The notes under the pieces: model-generated
What the model was told of the DNA's origin: nothing
What the model saw: the letters and a program-made list of their open reading frames with translations, nothing else
Database searches by the model: none
In this document: one piece after another, positions 24,424 through 31,813 of the stretch
Position numbering within the stretch: position 1 is the stretch's first letter
How the letters are laid out: each line of letters begins with the position of its first letter
Translations under genes and position numbers: made by a program
Source: DATLLN01 sp963809205
GTDB taxonomy: Bacteria; Actinomycetota; Thermoleophilia; Gaiellales; JAICJC01
Assembly (NCBI GenBank): GCA_963809205.1
Contig: CAWEIS010000001.1
Span: 186,001 to 250,000 of the forward strand
Length of the DNA: 64,000 bases
Direction of reading: 5' to 3'

Positions 24424-25319
24424 GCCCCCGCCGGGCGGCTCGCGATCCAGACGCCGAGCAGCACCAGCGCAGCGCCCGGTAGGAACGTGGGCGGCAGCGG
24501 ATCGCGCAGCAGCGCCCAGGAGAGCCCGGCGCCGAGCACCGGCTGGGCGTACAGCGACGCGCCGACGGCGGCTGCGGGCAGCCCGGCCAGCGCCCGATTC
24601 CAGAGGACGTAGCCGATCACGCTGTTGCCGGCGCCCAGGTAGATGACGGTGGCCCAGGTCAGGGCGCCGGGGTCGCGCCAGCCGTCAAGCAGCGTCACGT
24701 CGACGATCATCGGCACCACCGCGACGACGGCGCCGAGCACGCTGATCAGGGCGGTCAGCTCGAGCGCGCCGTGACGGGGAAGGTGGCGCTTGCTGGCCAC
24801 GGTGTACCAGGAGAACGACAGCCCGGTGCCGAGCAGCAGGATGACGCCGCCCGTCCCGGCGCCGCCCTCGAGGCCGACGCCGGCGACCAGCAGCGAGCCG
24901 GCCAGGCCGACCGCAAGCCCGGCGACGCGCCGGCCGCCGAACCGCTCGTGCAGGAGGAGCGCCGCCCACGCCGCGATCAGCACCGGCTCGAGGCCGACGA
25001 TGATGGCGGCGATGGCACCGTTCGCCTGGTCGATGCCGTAGTAGATCAGCACCATCTGCAGCCACAGCCCGAGTGCAGCGATGGACAGCAGGCGCAGCGT
25101 CTGGGCGAGCGTGATCCGCCGCAGCGCCGGCAGCGCGACCGGCGCCAGCAGCAGTGCGGCGACCAGGAACCGGAACCCGGCCAGCGTCATCGGCCCGAGC
25201 TCGCGGAGCGCAACCTCGCTGGCGGGGAAGGCGCCGGCGTACACCAGGTTGGCGACGACCAGCGCCGCCAGCGGATGCCGATGGGCGCCGCGCACGGCGG
25301 CCGCCCCGCCGGTCGTCAC
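24405..25319 (-). CDS. EamA/DMT-family transporter
   Basis: Membrane protein of 304 residues with ten predicted helices and two EamA repeats (residues about 15-145 and 155-295), for example YYGIDQANGAIAAIIVGLEPVLIAAWAALLL (partial) and YAQPVLGAGLSWALL. Members export amino acids, sugars or other metabolites. The GTG at 25319 overlaps the stop of the Lon-domain gene (GTGA), so the two are cotranscribed. Substrate unknown. Confidence 0.9.
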   Translation of the reverse strand: MTTGGAAAVRGAHRHPLAALVVANLVYAGAFPASEVALRELGPMTLAGFRFLVAALLLAPVALPALRRITLAQTLRLLSIAALGLWLQMVLIYYGIDQANGAIAAIIVGLEPVLIAAWAALLLHERFGGRRVAGLAVGLAGSLLVAGVGLEGGAGTGGVILLLGTGLSFSWYTVASKRHLPRHGALELTALISVLGAVVAVVPMIVDVTLLDGWRDPGALTWATVIYLGAGNSVIGYVLWNRALAGLPAAAVGASLYAQPVLGAGLSWALLRDPLPPTFLPGAALVLLGVWIASRPAGAQRTIP

Positions 25320-25933
25320 CCGTGCGGAACCTTGCCGTTGGTCTGGGCGCGCTTGCGGATCTGCTCGATCTGCTGGATCGACTGGAGCCCACGGCCGAGC
25401 AACTCGACCAGGGCCATCAGCCGGTCGCGCTCGCTGCGCATCTCGAGGATCTTCTGCTTGTCGGCGGCCGGGAAGTCGACGCGGGACATGATCAGGTAGG
25501 AGAGCGGCCGCTCGTGGCTCTCCAGGTCGTCGTCCTCGGTCTCCAGGCCGGAGGCGGTCGCGAACGTGCGGTAGAGCTGCAGCGCGGCGTCGCGCTCGTC
25601 GCCGGCCGCGGTGTCGTCGGCGACATCCTCGACCATCCCGGTGGCGTACGCCTTGCCGCGGGTCATCTCGACCACCCGCAGCAGGTCGCCGCCCTCGACC
25701 ACGATGTTCATGCGGCCGTCGTCGTAGCGCTGCAGCACCTCGATCACCGATGCGGCGCAGCCGAGCTCGCGCGTGCCGTCGTCGTCGGAGTACAACAGCA
25801 GGAAGGGGTCACCCGACTCCAGCGAGTCTCCGATCAGCTGCTTGTAGCGCTCCTCGAAGATGTGGAGCGGGAGCAGCTCGCCCGGCGCGAGGACCGTGCC
25901 GAGCGCGAAGATGCCGATCTCGCGAGTGCCCAT
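25316..25933 (-). CDS. Lon N-terminal (substrate-binding) domain protein
   Basis: Protein of 205 residues made of a stand-alone LON substrate-binding domain without ATPase or protease parts. Typical pieces are IGIFALGTVLAPGELLPLHIFEERYKQLIG (partly quoted) and ELGCAASVIEVLQRYDDGRMNIVVEG; the C-terminal third is helical (FPAADKQKILEMRSERDRL). Function is unknown in bacteria, perhaps an adaptor. The ATG at 25933 starts the domain normally. Its start is 27 nt from that of hisC, on the other strand, and the spacer contains an inverted repeat. Confidence 0.9.
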   Translation of the reverse strand: MGTREIGIFALGTVLAPGELLPLHIFEERYKQLIGDSLESGDPFLLLYSDDDGTRELGCAASVIEVLQRYDDGRMNIVVEGGDLLRVVEMTRGKAYATGMVEDVADDTAAGDERDAALQLYRTFATASGLETEDDDLESHERPLSYLIMSRVDFPAADKQKILEMRSERDRLMALVELLGRGLQSIQQIEQIRKRAQTNGKVPHG

Positions 25934-25934
25934 C

Positions 25935-25959
25935 GGGTGGACTGGTACTCTATCCACCC
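25935..25959. promoter_or_regulatory. Inverted repeat in the 27-nt divergent spacer (candidate operator)
   Basis: GGGTGGA and TCCACCC, perfect 7-bp arms with 11 nt between, fill the spacer between the Lon-domain gene and hisC. A plus-strand -10 hexamer TACTCT (25946-25951) lies inside it, 9 nt from the hisC ATG. A repressor bound here would cover both promoters. Confidence 0.4.
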
Positions 25960-25960
25960 C

Positions 25961-27055
25961 ATGGGGGCACCGAGGGAACGTGACGCCATCGCCGGGCTGG
26001 TTCCCTACGAGCCGGGGAGGCCTGCGGCGGATGTACGGCGGGAGCTGGGCGACCGGCCGGTGGTCAAGCTGGCCTCCAACGAGGGACAGCTGGGGCCGTT
26101 CCCGGCGGCGCTGGAGGCGATCGCCGCGCACGCGGCCGGCCTCAACCGGTACCCCGAGCTGGGCTACGAGCTGCGCGAGGCGGTGGCGGCCCGCCACGGC
26201 GTGCCCGCCGATCGCGTCGCGCTGGGCAACGGGGCGGACGCGCTCGTCGGCTACCTGTCGACCGCGTTCCTCGACGCCGGCGACGAGGTTGCGCTGTGCT
26301 GGCCGTCTTTCGTGTCCTACCGGGTGGCCGCGGGCAAGATGGACGCGAGCGTGGCGGCGGCGCCGCTCCGCGGCTCCAGCTACGACCTCGACGCGCTGCT
26401 CGGCGTGATCGGCCCGCGGACGCGGATCGCGTACGTCTGCAACCCCAACAACCCGACCGGCGGCATCGTCGGCCGCGAGCAGCTGGCGGCGTTCGTGGCG
26501 GCCGTGCCGGAGCGTGTCCTGGTGGTCGTCGACGAGGCGTATCACGAGTACGTCGAGGATCCGAGCTACCCGGACGCGGTCGCCGAGCACGGCGGGCGTG
26601 AGAACGTGTGCGTGCTGCGCACCTTCTCGAAGATGTACGGCCTGGCCGGCCTGCGGGTCGGCTATGCGATTGCCGCACCGTCGGTAACAACGGCGATCGC
26701 CAAGGTGCGGCCGGCGTTCGATGTCAACGAGCTCGCCCAGATCGCGGCGCTTGCCAGCATGGGCGACACGGCCGAGATCGAGCGCCGCCGCCGTGCGAAC
26801 ACCGAGGGCCGTGAGCAGCTCGCCTGCGATCTCCGCGCGCTCGGCCTGGAGCCGCTCGTCTCCCATGGCAACTTCCTGACCGTCGAAGTGGGCGATGCGC
26901 CGGCGGTCGCGGGACAGCTCGAGGCGGAGGGTGTGATCGTCCGGCCCCTGGGCGGCTTCGGCGACCCGCGGTCGATCAGGATCACCGTCGGGACACCCGA
27001 GCAGAACGCGATGTGCGTGGCGGCGCTGGGTCGCGTGCTGCAGGCGGTGGGATGA
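25961..27055 (+). CDS. hisC: Histidinol-phosphate aminotransferase-family PLP enzyme
   Basis: Class I/II aminotransferase of 364 residues. The HisC-type N terminus VKLASNEGQLGPFPAALEAI, NRYPELGYELREAVA, ALGNGADALVGYL, YVCNPNNPTGGIVG, VVVDEAYHEYVE and the PLP lysine in RTFSKMYGLAGLRVGYA are all there. The usual SNENPLGPSP reads SNEGQLGPFP, and no other his gene is close, so it may act on another substrate (phenylalanine/tyrosine or cobalamin-pathway enzymes belong to this family). The end overlaps meaB (ATGA). Leaderless-type promoter. Confidence 0.87.
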   Translation: MGAPRERDAIAGLVPYEPGRPAADVRRELGDRPVVKLASNEGQLGPFPAALEAIAAHAAGLNRYPELGYELREAVAARHGVPADRVALGNGADALVGYLSTAFLDAGDEVALCWPSFVSYRVAAGKMDASVAAAPLRGSSYDLDALLGVIGPRTRIAYVCNPNNPTGGIVGREQLAAFVAAVPERVLVVVDEAYHEYVEDPSYPDAVAEHGGRENVCVLRTFSKMYGLAGLRVGYAIAAPSVTTAIAKVRPAFDVNELAQIAALASMGDTAEIERRRRANTEGREQLACDLRALGLEPLVSHGNFLTVEVGDAPAVAGQLEAEGVIVRPLGGFGDPRSIRITVGTPEQNAMCVAALGRVLQAVG

Positions 27056-28023
27056 GCCGCCGGGAGGCCGACGCCGAGACCCTGGCGGAGGGAGTGCTGG
27101 CAGGCGAGAAGCGGGCGATCGCGCGCGCGATCAGCCTGGTGGAGGACCGCGACCCGGTGGCGTCCGACCTCGTGCGCCGGCTCTTCCCGCATACGGGCCG
27201 TGCCGTGCTGGCCGGGCTGACCGGGCCGCCGGGCGTCGGCAAGTCGAGCCTGATCGCGTCGCTCGTCGGGCACCTGCGCGCGTCCGATCTGACGGTCGGG
27301 GTCGTGTCCGTCGACCCCTCGAGCCCATTCACGCAGGGCGCGGTGCTGGGCGACCGCATCCGGCTGACCGACCACTTCCTCGACCCCGGCGTGTTCATCC
27401 GGTCGATGAGCACCCGCGGCTACCTGGGCGGCGTCAGCGAGGCGACGCTGCAGGCGCTGCTCGTGCTGGACGCGGCCGGCAAGGACGTGCTGCTGCTGGA
27501 GACGGTGGGGGTCGGTCAGAGCGAGGTTGAGGTCGCGTCCGTCGCCGACACCGTGGTGCTCGTGCTGCAGCCCGGGTCGGGCGATTCGATCCAGGCGCTG
27601 AAGGCGGGCGTCATGGAGATCCCCGACGTGATCGTCATCAACAAGGCCGACCACCCGGCCACGCGGACGATGCGCTCGGAGATCCGATCGATCCTGTCGC
27701 TGGGGGAGCGGCGGGCGTGGAAGCCGCCGATCGTCGAGACCGAGGCGATCAACGGGGAGGGCGTGGCCGACCTGTGGGACGCCGTGACCCGCCACCGCGA
27801 GCACCTATCCGACGGCGGGTTGGCCGAGCGGCGGCGGCGCAGCGTCGAGCATGAGGTCGTCGCCGTGGCCGTGTCCCAGGTACGGCGGCGGCTGCTCCAG
27901 GCGATCGAGCGCGACGAGGAGGTCAAGCGCCTGCTGGACGACGTCAACGAGCGGCGGGTCGACCCTCTGACGGCGACCCGCGAGATCGCCGAGCGCGTGC
28001 TGCGGATGCATCCCGGCGCCTGA
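27052..28023 (+). CDS. meaB: MeaB/ArgK-type G-protein chaperone
   Basis: P-loop GTPase of 323 residues that protects and reloads adenosylcobalamin-dependent methylmalonyl-CoA mutase. Walker A is GPPGVGKSS (about 62-70), followed by VVSVDPSSPFTQGAVLGDRIR, the switch stretch LLETVGVGQSEVEVASVAD and the base-specificity motif NKADH. The C-terminal dimerisation helices are present. The start overlaps the hisC stop. The mutase genes are not in this window, so the partner must be encoded elsewhere. The link to propionate and branched-chain catabolism fits the leucine cluster further on. Confidence 0.93.
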   Translation: MSRREADAETLAEGVLAGEKRAIARAISLVEDRDPVASDLVRRLFPHTGRAVLAGLTGPPGVGKSSLIASLVGHLRASDLTVGVVSVDPSSPFTQGAVLGDRIRLTDHFLDPGVFIRSMSTRGYLGGVSEATLQALLVLDAAGKDVLLLETVGVGQSEVEVASVADTVVLVLQPGSGDSIQALKAGVMEIPDVIVINKADHPATRTMRSEIRSILSLGERRAWKPPIVETEAINGEGVADLWDAVTRHREHLSDGGLAERRRRSVEHEVVAVAVSQVRRRLLQAIERDEEVKRLLDDVNERRVDPLTATREIAERVLRMHPGA

Positions 28024-28031
28024 CGGCGCGG

Positions 28032-28544
28032 CTAGGACGCGTCGGCGGCCGCGCGCTCCTGGAACACCCGCCGCCCCTCGGCGACGACCTCGTCCGCGTA
28101 GGCACGGTCGTGCCAGCCGCCGACCACCGTGTCGGCGCCGTGCTCCAGATCCTTGTAGACGTCGAAGAAGTGGCCGATCTCGTCCAGCAGCGAGTCGCGG
28201 ATGTCGGCGATGTCGTGCATGTGGCTCCACTTGGGATCCTTGAACGGCACGCACAGCACCTTGTCGTCCTCGCCCTTCTCGTCCGTCATCTCGAACACCC
28301 CGATCGGCTCGACCGGGATCACGCAGCCCGGGAACGTCGGCTCCGCGACCAGCACCAGGGCGTCGACCGGATCGCCGTCGCGCCCGATCGTGTCGACGAT
28401 GAAGCCGTAGTCTGCGGGGTAGACAACGCTCGTCCAGAGCGTGCGGTCGAGCACGACGTGGCCGACCTCGGGGTCGTACTCGTACTTGTTGCGGCTGCCC
28501 TTGGGAATCTCGACGAAGACGTAGAGCGTTTCGGGCGTGGCCAC
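28032..28544 (-). CDS. ppa: Inorganic pyrophosphatase, family I
   Basis: Soluble Mg-dependent pyrophosphatase of 170 residues. The signature DGDPVDALVL and the substrate residues in EIPKGSRNKYEYD, YPADYGFI and KDPKWSHMHDI are intact. It removes pyrophosphate made in biosynthesis. The GTG at 28544 has TACGCT 6 nt upstream on its strand and no ribosome binding site, so it is probably leaderless. It ends 8 nt from the convergent meaB. Confidence 0.97.
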   Translation of the reverse strand: MATPETLYVFVEIPKGSRNKYEYDPEVGHVVLDRTLWTSVVYPADYGFIVDTIGRDGDPVDALVLVAEPTFPGCVIPVEPIGVFEMTDEKGEDDKVLCVPFKDPKWSHMHDIADIRDSLLDEIGHFFDVYKDLEHGADTVVGGWHDRAYADEVVAEGRRVFQERAAADAS

Positions 28545-28586
28545 CGGCGGAGCGTATCGGAAGCCGCCGACGATCCGCGGAGCGGG

Positions 28587-28592
28587 TACTGT
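28587..28592 (+). promoter_or_regulatory. -10 element of ilvA (leaderless type)
   Basis: TACTGT lies 11 nt before the ATG at 28604, with no ribosome binding site between. The divergent pyrophosphatase has TACGCT at 28556-28551 on the other strand. Confidence 0.4.
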
Positions 28593-28603
28593 TCGCCCTC
28601 ATC

Positions 28604-29806
28604 ATGGTGGCACTCGACCGGATCAAGGCCGCGGCGGACGGGCTCCGCGGCGTCGCCCACCGCACGGCGGTGCACCGCTCCGACACGTTCTCGGAGTGGG
28701 CCGGCTGCGACGTGTTCCTGAAGTTCGAGAACCAGCAGAAGACCGGCGCGTTCAAGATCCGCGGCGCGTACACCAAGATCCAGTCGCTGTCAGACGCCGA
28801 GCGCGCGGCGGGCGTGATCGCCCCCTCGGCGGGCAACCACGCGCAGGCCGTCGCCTGGGCGGCCCGCTCGGCGGGCGTTCCCGCCGTTGTCTACATGCCG
28901 CACTCCGCGTCGCTGGCCAAGATCGGCGCGACCGAGGGCTACGGCGCCCGGGTCGAGCTGACCGGCGACAGCGTCGACGACGCCGTCGAGGCGGCCCGCG
29001 CCGAGGCCGGCCGCAACGGCAAGACGCTCGTCCATCCGTTCGACGACGAGGCGGTGATCGCCGGGCAGGGCACGGTAGGCCTGGAGATCCTCGAGGACGT
29101 GCCGGACGCGGACGTGGTGATCGTCCCGCTGGGCGGGGGCGGGCTCCTGTCCGGCATCGCGTCGGCGGTCAAGGCCCTGCGGCCTGAGATCCGCGTGATC
29201 GGCGTCGAGGCAGCGGGCTGCGCGCCGTATGTCGCGTCGCTCGAGCATGGCGAGATCCACCCGGTGCGACAGACGGAGACGATCGCCGACGGCATCGCGG
29301 TCAAGCGCCCGGGGGAGATCACGTTTCCGATCATTCGCGACCTGGTCGACGACGTGATCACGGTGACCGATGCGGAGATCGGCCAGACGATCGTCCATCT
29401 GTTGGAGCGGACGAAGTCGGTCGTCGAGGGCGCCGGCGCGGTGGGGCTGGCGGCCCTGTTGTCGGGCAAGATCACGGCGCGCCGGGCCGTCGCTGTGCTT
29501 TCCGGAGGCAACATCGATACGCCGTTGCTGATGCAGGTGATCCGGTTCGGCCTCTCCAACCAGGGCAGGTACCTGGTGATCCGCACGCGGCTGATCGACC
29601 GGCCCGGGGCGCTGATGAAGCTGCTTGGCGTGATCGCCGACGCGCACACCAACGTGCTGGCGGTGTCACATCACAGGGAGAGCGTCGACGTCGCCGTTGC
29701 CGAGACGGGCATCGAGGTGATCATGGAGACGCGCGACGAGGGGCACGCCGAGCACATGGTCGGGCTGATCCGGGAGCAGGGCTACCCGGTCACCCGGATG
29801 CGATAG
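28604..29806 (+). CDS. ilvA: Threonine dehydratase with ACT-like domain
   Basis: PLP enzyme of 400 residues that deaminates threonine to 2-oxobutanoate. The PLP lysine is in TGAFKIRGAYTK, the cofactor phosphate site in PLGGGGLLSGIA, and APSAGNHAQAVAWAA is the substrate loop. The C terminus (about 325-400, RYLVIRTRLIDRPGALMKLL) is a single ACT-like regulatory domain, the arrangement of the short threonine dehydratases that may be biosynthetic or catabolic. The gene stands alone with its own promoter. Its 3' end overlaps the convergent small monooxygenase-fold gene by 17 nt. Confidence 0.95.
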   Translation: MVALDRIKAAADGLRGVAHRTAVHRSDTFSEWAGCDVFLKFENQQKTGAFKIRGAYTKIQSLSDAERAAGVIAPSAGNHAQAVAWAARSAGVPAVVYMPHSASLAKIGATEGYGARVELTGDSVDDAVEAARAEAGRNGKTLVHPFDDEAVIAGQGTVGLEILEDVPDADVVIVPLGGGGLLSGIASAVKALRPEIRVIGVEAAGCAPYVASLEHGEIHPVRQTETIADGIAVKRPGEITFPIIRDLVDDVITVTDAEIGQTIVHLLERTKSVVEGAGAVGLAALLSGKITARRAVAVLSGGNIDTPLLMQVIRFGLSNQGRYLVIRTRLIDRPGALMKLLGVIADAHTNVLAVSHHRESVDVAVAETGIEVIMETRDEGHAEHMVGLIREQGYPVTRMR

Positions 29807-30098
29807 CCGACGACTGCACGACGATCTCGAAGCGCTCGACGCTGGTCACCGACGCCTGCATCTGCGAGGCCGACTCAGTGCGCAGCGCGTCCGCGCCCTG
29901 CTCGCTCTGGCGCAGCGCCTCCTCGGTGTCCCACAGGGTGATGGCGAGCCCGTCGCCGTGCTCTCGGTCGATCATCAGCACGGCGTCGCGGAACCCGGGC
30001 ATCCGCTCGAGCTGCTCGAGCAGCGTGTCGCGGAAGTGGGCGATGCCCGCCTCCATCGTCTCGGAGTTCCCACGCACCCGTGTCACCCGTGCATGCAT
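29790..30098 (-). CDS. Antibiotic biosynthesis monooxygenase-fold (dimeric alpha/beta barrel) protein
   Basis: Small protein of 102 residues with the ferredoxin-like fold of the ABM/Dabb group: MHARVTRVRGNSETMEAGIAHFRDT, a central helix, and GLAITLWDTEEALRQSE. Relatives bind heme or oxidise phenols, but many have no known role. GGGAGGG lies 8 nt before the ATG at 30098. It stands apart from the operon behind it. Confidence 0.65.
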   Translation of the reverse strand: MHARVTRVRGNSETMEAGIAHFRDTLLEQLERMPGFRDAVLMIDREHGDGLAITLWDTEEALRQSEQGADALRTESASQMQASVTSVERFEIVVQSSAIASG

Positions 30099-30146
30099 CG
30101 CTCGACCCTCCCGTGGTAGTGACGCCCGATACTAACATGGGTGAGG

Positions 30147-30680
30147 TCAGTGGCCGATCGCGCGCACCCTGGCGGCCAGCGACCGCCGGTAGGCGCCGCT
30201 GACGGTGGTCTGCGCGGCGCCCAGCAGCAGGGCGATGATGGCGATCTCGAAGCGGTCGAGCAGGATGCCGGCGACGATCGCCGCGGCCGCGCCGGCGGCC
30301 AGCACGAGGCGCCCGGCCGTGGTCAGCGGCTGCGGCGCGATCCGCTCGGCGGTGCTCAGCGCCTCGCCGTAGCTGGCCTCCTTCTCCAGGCCCAGCAGGC
30401 GGCGCACGCCGTCGCGGTCGGCGCGCCGCAGCTGGCGCGTTCGGATCAGGAAGAAGCCGCCGTAGCCGGCAGCGATGATCGCCGCGCCGGGCCAGATCCG
30501 GCCCTGCAGGTAGGGGCCCAGCAGCGCCAGCACCGGCGCCGCGCAGCCGAGCACGATGGCCAGGTCCCACGCGTTCCGGCGCCAGGCACCGGGCGGGAGC
30601 AGCCGTGACGCGATCGTCCCCAGCAGCACCGCCGCCGCCAGCACCGACCCGGCGACCTGCACCGATTGGAATGCCGTCAC
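30147..30680 (-). CDS. Hypothetical membrane protein
   Basis: Protein of 177 residues, family not recognised. Four hydrophobic segments are visible in two pairs: VAGSVLAAAVLLGTIASRLL and DLAIVLGCAAPVLALLGPYL, then LVLAAGAAAAIVAGILL and EIAIIALLLGAAQTTVSGAY, separated by a basic cytoplasmic stretch (RTRQLRRADRDGVRRLL). The GTG at 30680 overlaps the stop of the acyl-CoA dehydrogenase (GTGA), making it the last gene of the leucyl aminopeptidase operon. Confidence 0.65.
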   Translation of the reverse strand: MTAFQSVQVAGSVLAAAVLLGTIASRLLPPGAWRRNAWDLAIVLGCAAPVLALLGPYLQGRIWPGAAIIAAGYGGFFLIRTRQLRRADRDGVRRLLGLEKEASYGEALSTAERIAPQPLTTAGRLVLAAGAAAAIVAGILLDRFEIAIIALLLGAAQTTVSGAYRRSLAARVRAIGH

Positions 30681-31813
30681 AGGCCCAGGCCGCGCGCGAT
30701 CACGAGCCGCTGGATCTCGTTCGTTCCCTCGCCGATCTCCAGCACCTTGGCGTCGCGGTAGAACCGGCTGACCGGATATTCGTCCATGAAGCCGTAGCCG
30801 CCGTGGATCTGCACCGCCTCGTTGCACGCCCGCCTGGCCAGCTCCCCGGTGTACAGCTTGGCGATCGCCGCCGCCTGCGCGAACTCCCGGCCCTCGTCCT
30901 TGAGCCACGCCGCCTTCAGCACCAGGTTGCGGCCCGCCTCGATCTCGGTGGCCATGTCCGCGAGCTTGAACTGCACCGCCTGGAAGCGGCCGATCGGCCG
31001 CCCGAACTGCTCGCGCTCGCGGGCGTAGCGCAGCGCCATCTCGAACGCGCCCTGCGCCATGCCCAGCCCCAACGCGGCGACGCTGATCCGGCCGCCGTCC
31101 AGGATCTCCAGGAACTGCCGGAAGCCGGCGCCGCGCGGCCCGAGCAGGTTGCGCTCGGGCACGCGGCACCCGCTGAAGGTCAGCTCGCGCGTGTCCGACG
31201 AGCGCCAGCCCATCTTCTTGAGCGGCGCCGACTGGTCGTAGCCGGCCGTCCCGTTCTCGACCACGATGTTCGAGATCTCGTCGTCGCCGGTGCAGGCGGT
31301 GATCGTGACCAGCCGCGAGAGCTCGGTACCGGCGTTGGTGATGAACATCTTCGACCCGTTGATCACCCAGTCGCCGTCCTTCAGCCGCGCCGCCGTGCGG
31401 GTCGCGCCGGCGTCCGATCCAGCACCCGCCTCGGTCAGCCCGAACGCGCCCAGCGCCCTGCCGGAGGCCAGATCGGGCAGCCACCGGCGGCGCTGCTCGT
31501 CGCTCCCGAACAGGTGGATCGGCATGGTGCCCAGCGAGGTGTGCGCCGCGACCGTGATCGCGAACGAGCTGTCGACGCGGGCCAGCTCCTCGACGGCGAT
31601 CGCGTACGAGACGGTGCCGGCGCCCGCACCGCCCCACTCCTCGGGCAGCGGGATGCCCATCAGCCCGAGCTCGGCGGCGCTGCGCACGAGCTCGGCCGGG
31701 AACCGCCCGTCGCGGTCGAGCTCCTCGGCCACCGGGCCGATCTCGCCCTCGGCGAACTCGCGGACGGTGTCGCGGAACAGCCGCTGCTCGTCCGACAGGT
31801 CGTAGCTCAGCAC
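30677..31813 (-). CDS. Acyl-CoA dehydrogenase
   Basis: FAD enzyme of 378 residues, related to but clearly different from the one at 18.5 kb. Signatures: FGLTEAGAGSDAGATRT, DWVINGSKMFITNAGTE, RISVAALGLGMAQGAFEMAL, REQFGRPIGRFQAVQFKLAD and the C-terminal QIHGGYGFMDEYPVSRFYRD followed by the catalytic Glu in IGEGTNEIQR. The GTG at 31813 overlaps the end of the leucyl aminopeptidase gene by 7 nt. Coupling to an aminopeptidase suggests a route from peptides to branched-chain acyl-CoA oxidation; that is inference. Confidence 0.95.
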   Translation of the reverse strand: MLSYDLSDEQRLFRDTVREFAEGEIGPVAEELDRDGRFPAELVRSAAELGLMGIPLPEEWGGAGAGTVSYAIAVEELARVDSSFAITVAAHTSLGTMPIHLFGSDEQRRRWLPDLASGRALGAFGLTEAGAGSDAGATRTAARLKDGDWVINGSKMFITNAGTELSRLVTITACTGDDEISNIVVENGTAGYDQSAPLKKMGWRSSDTRELTFSGCRVPERNLLGPRGAGFRQFLEILDGGRISVAALGLGMAQGAFEMALRYAREREQFGRPIGRFQAVQFKLADMATEIEAGRNLVLKAAWLKDEGREFAQAAAIAKLYTGELARRACNEAVQIHGGYGFMDEYPVSRFYRDAKVLEIGEGTNEIQRLVIARGLGL

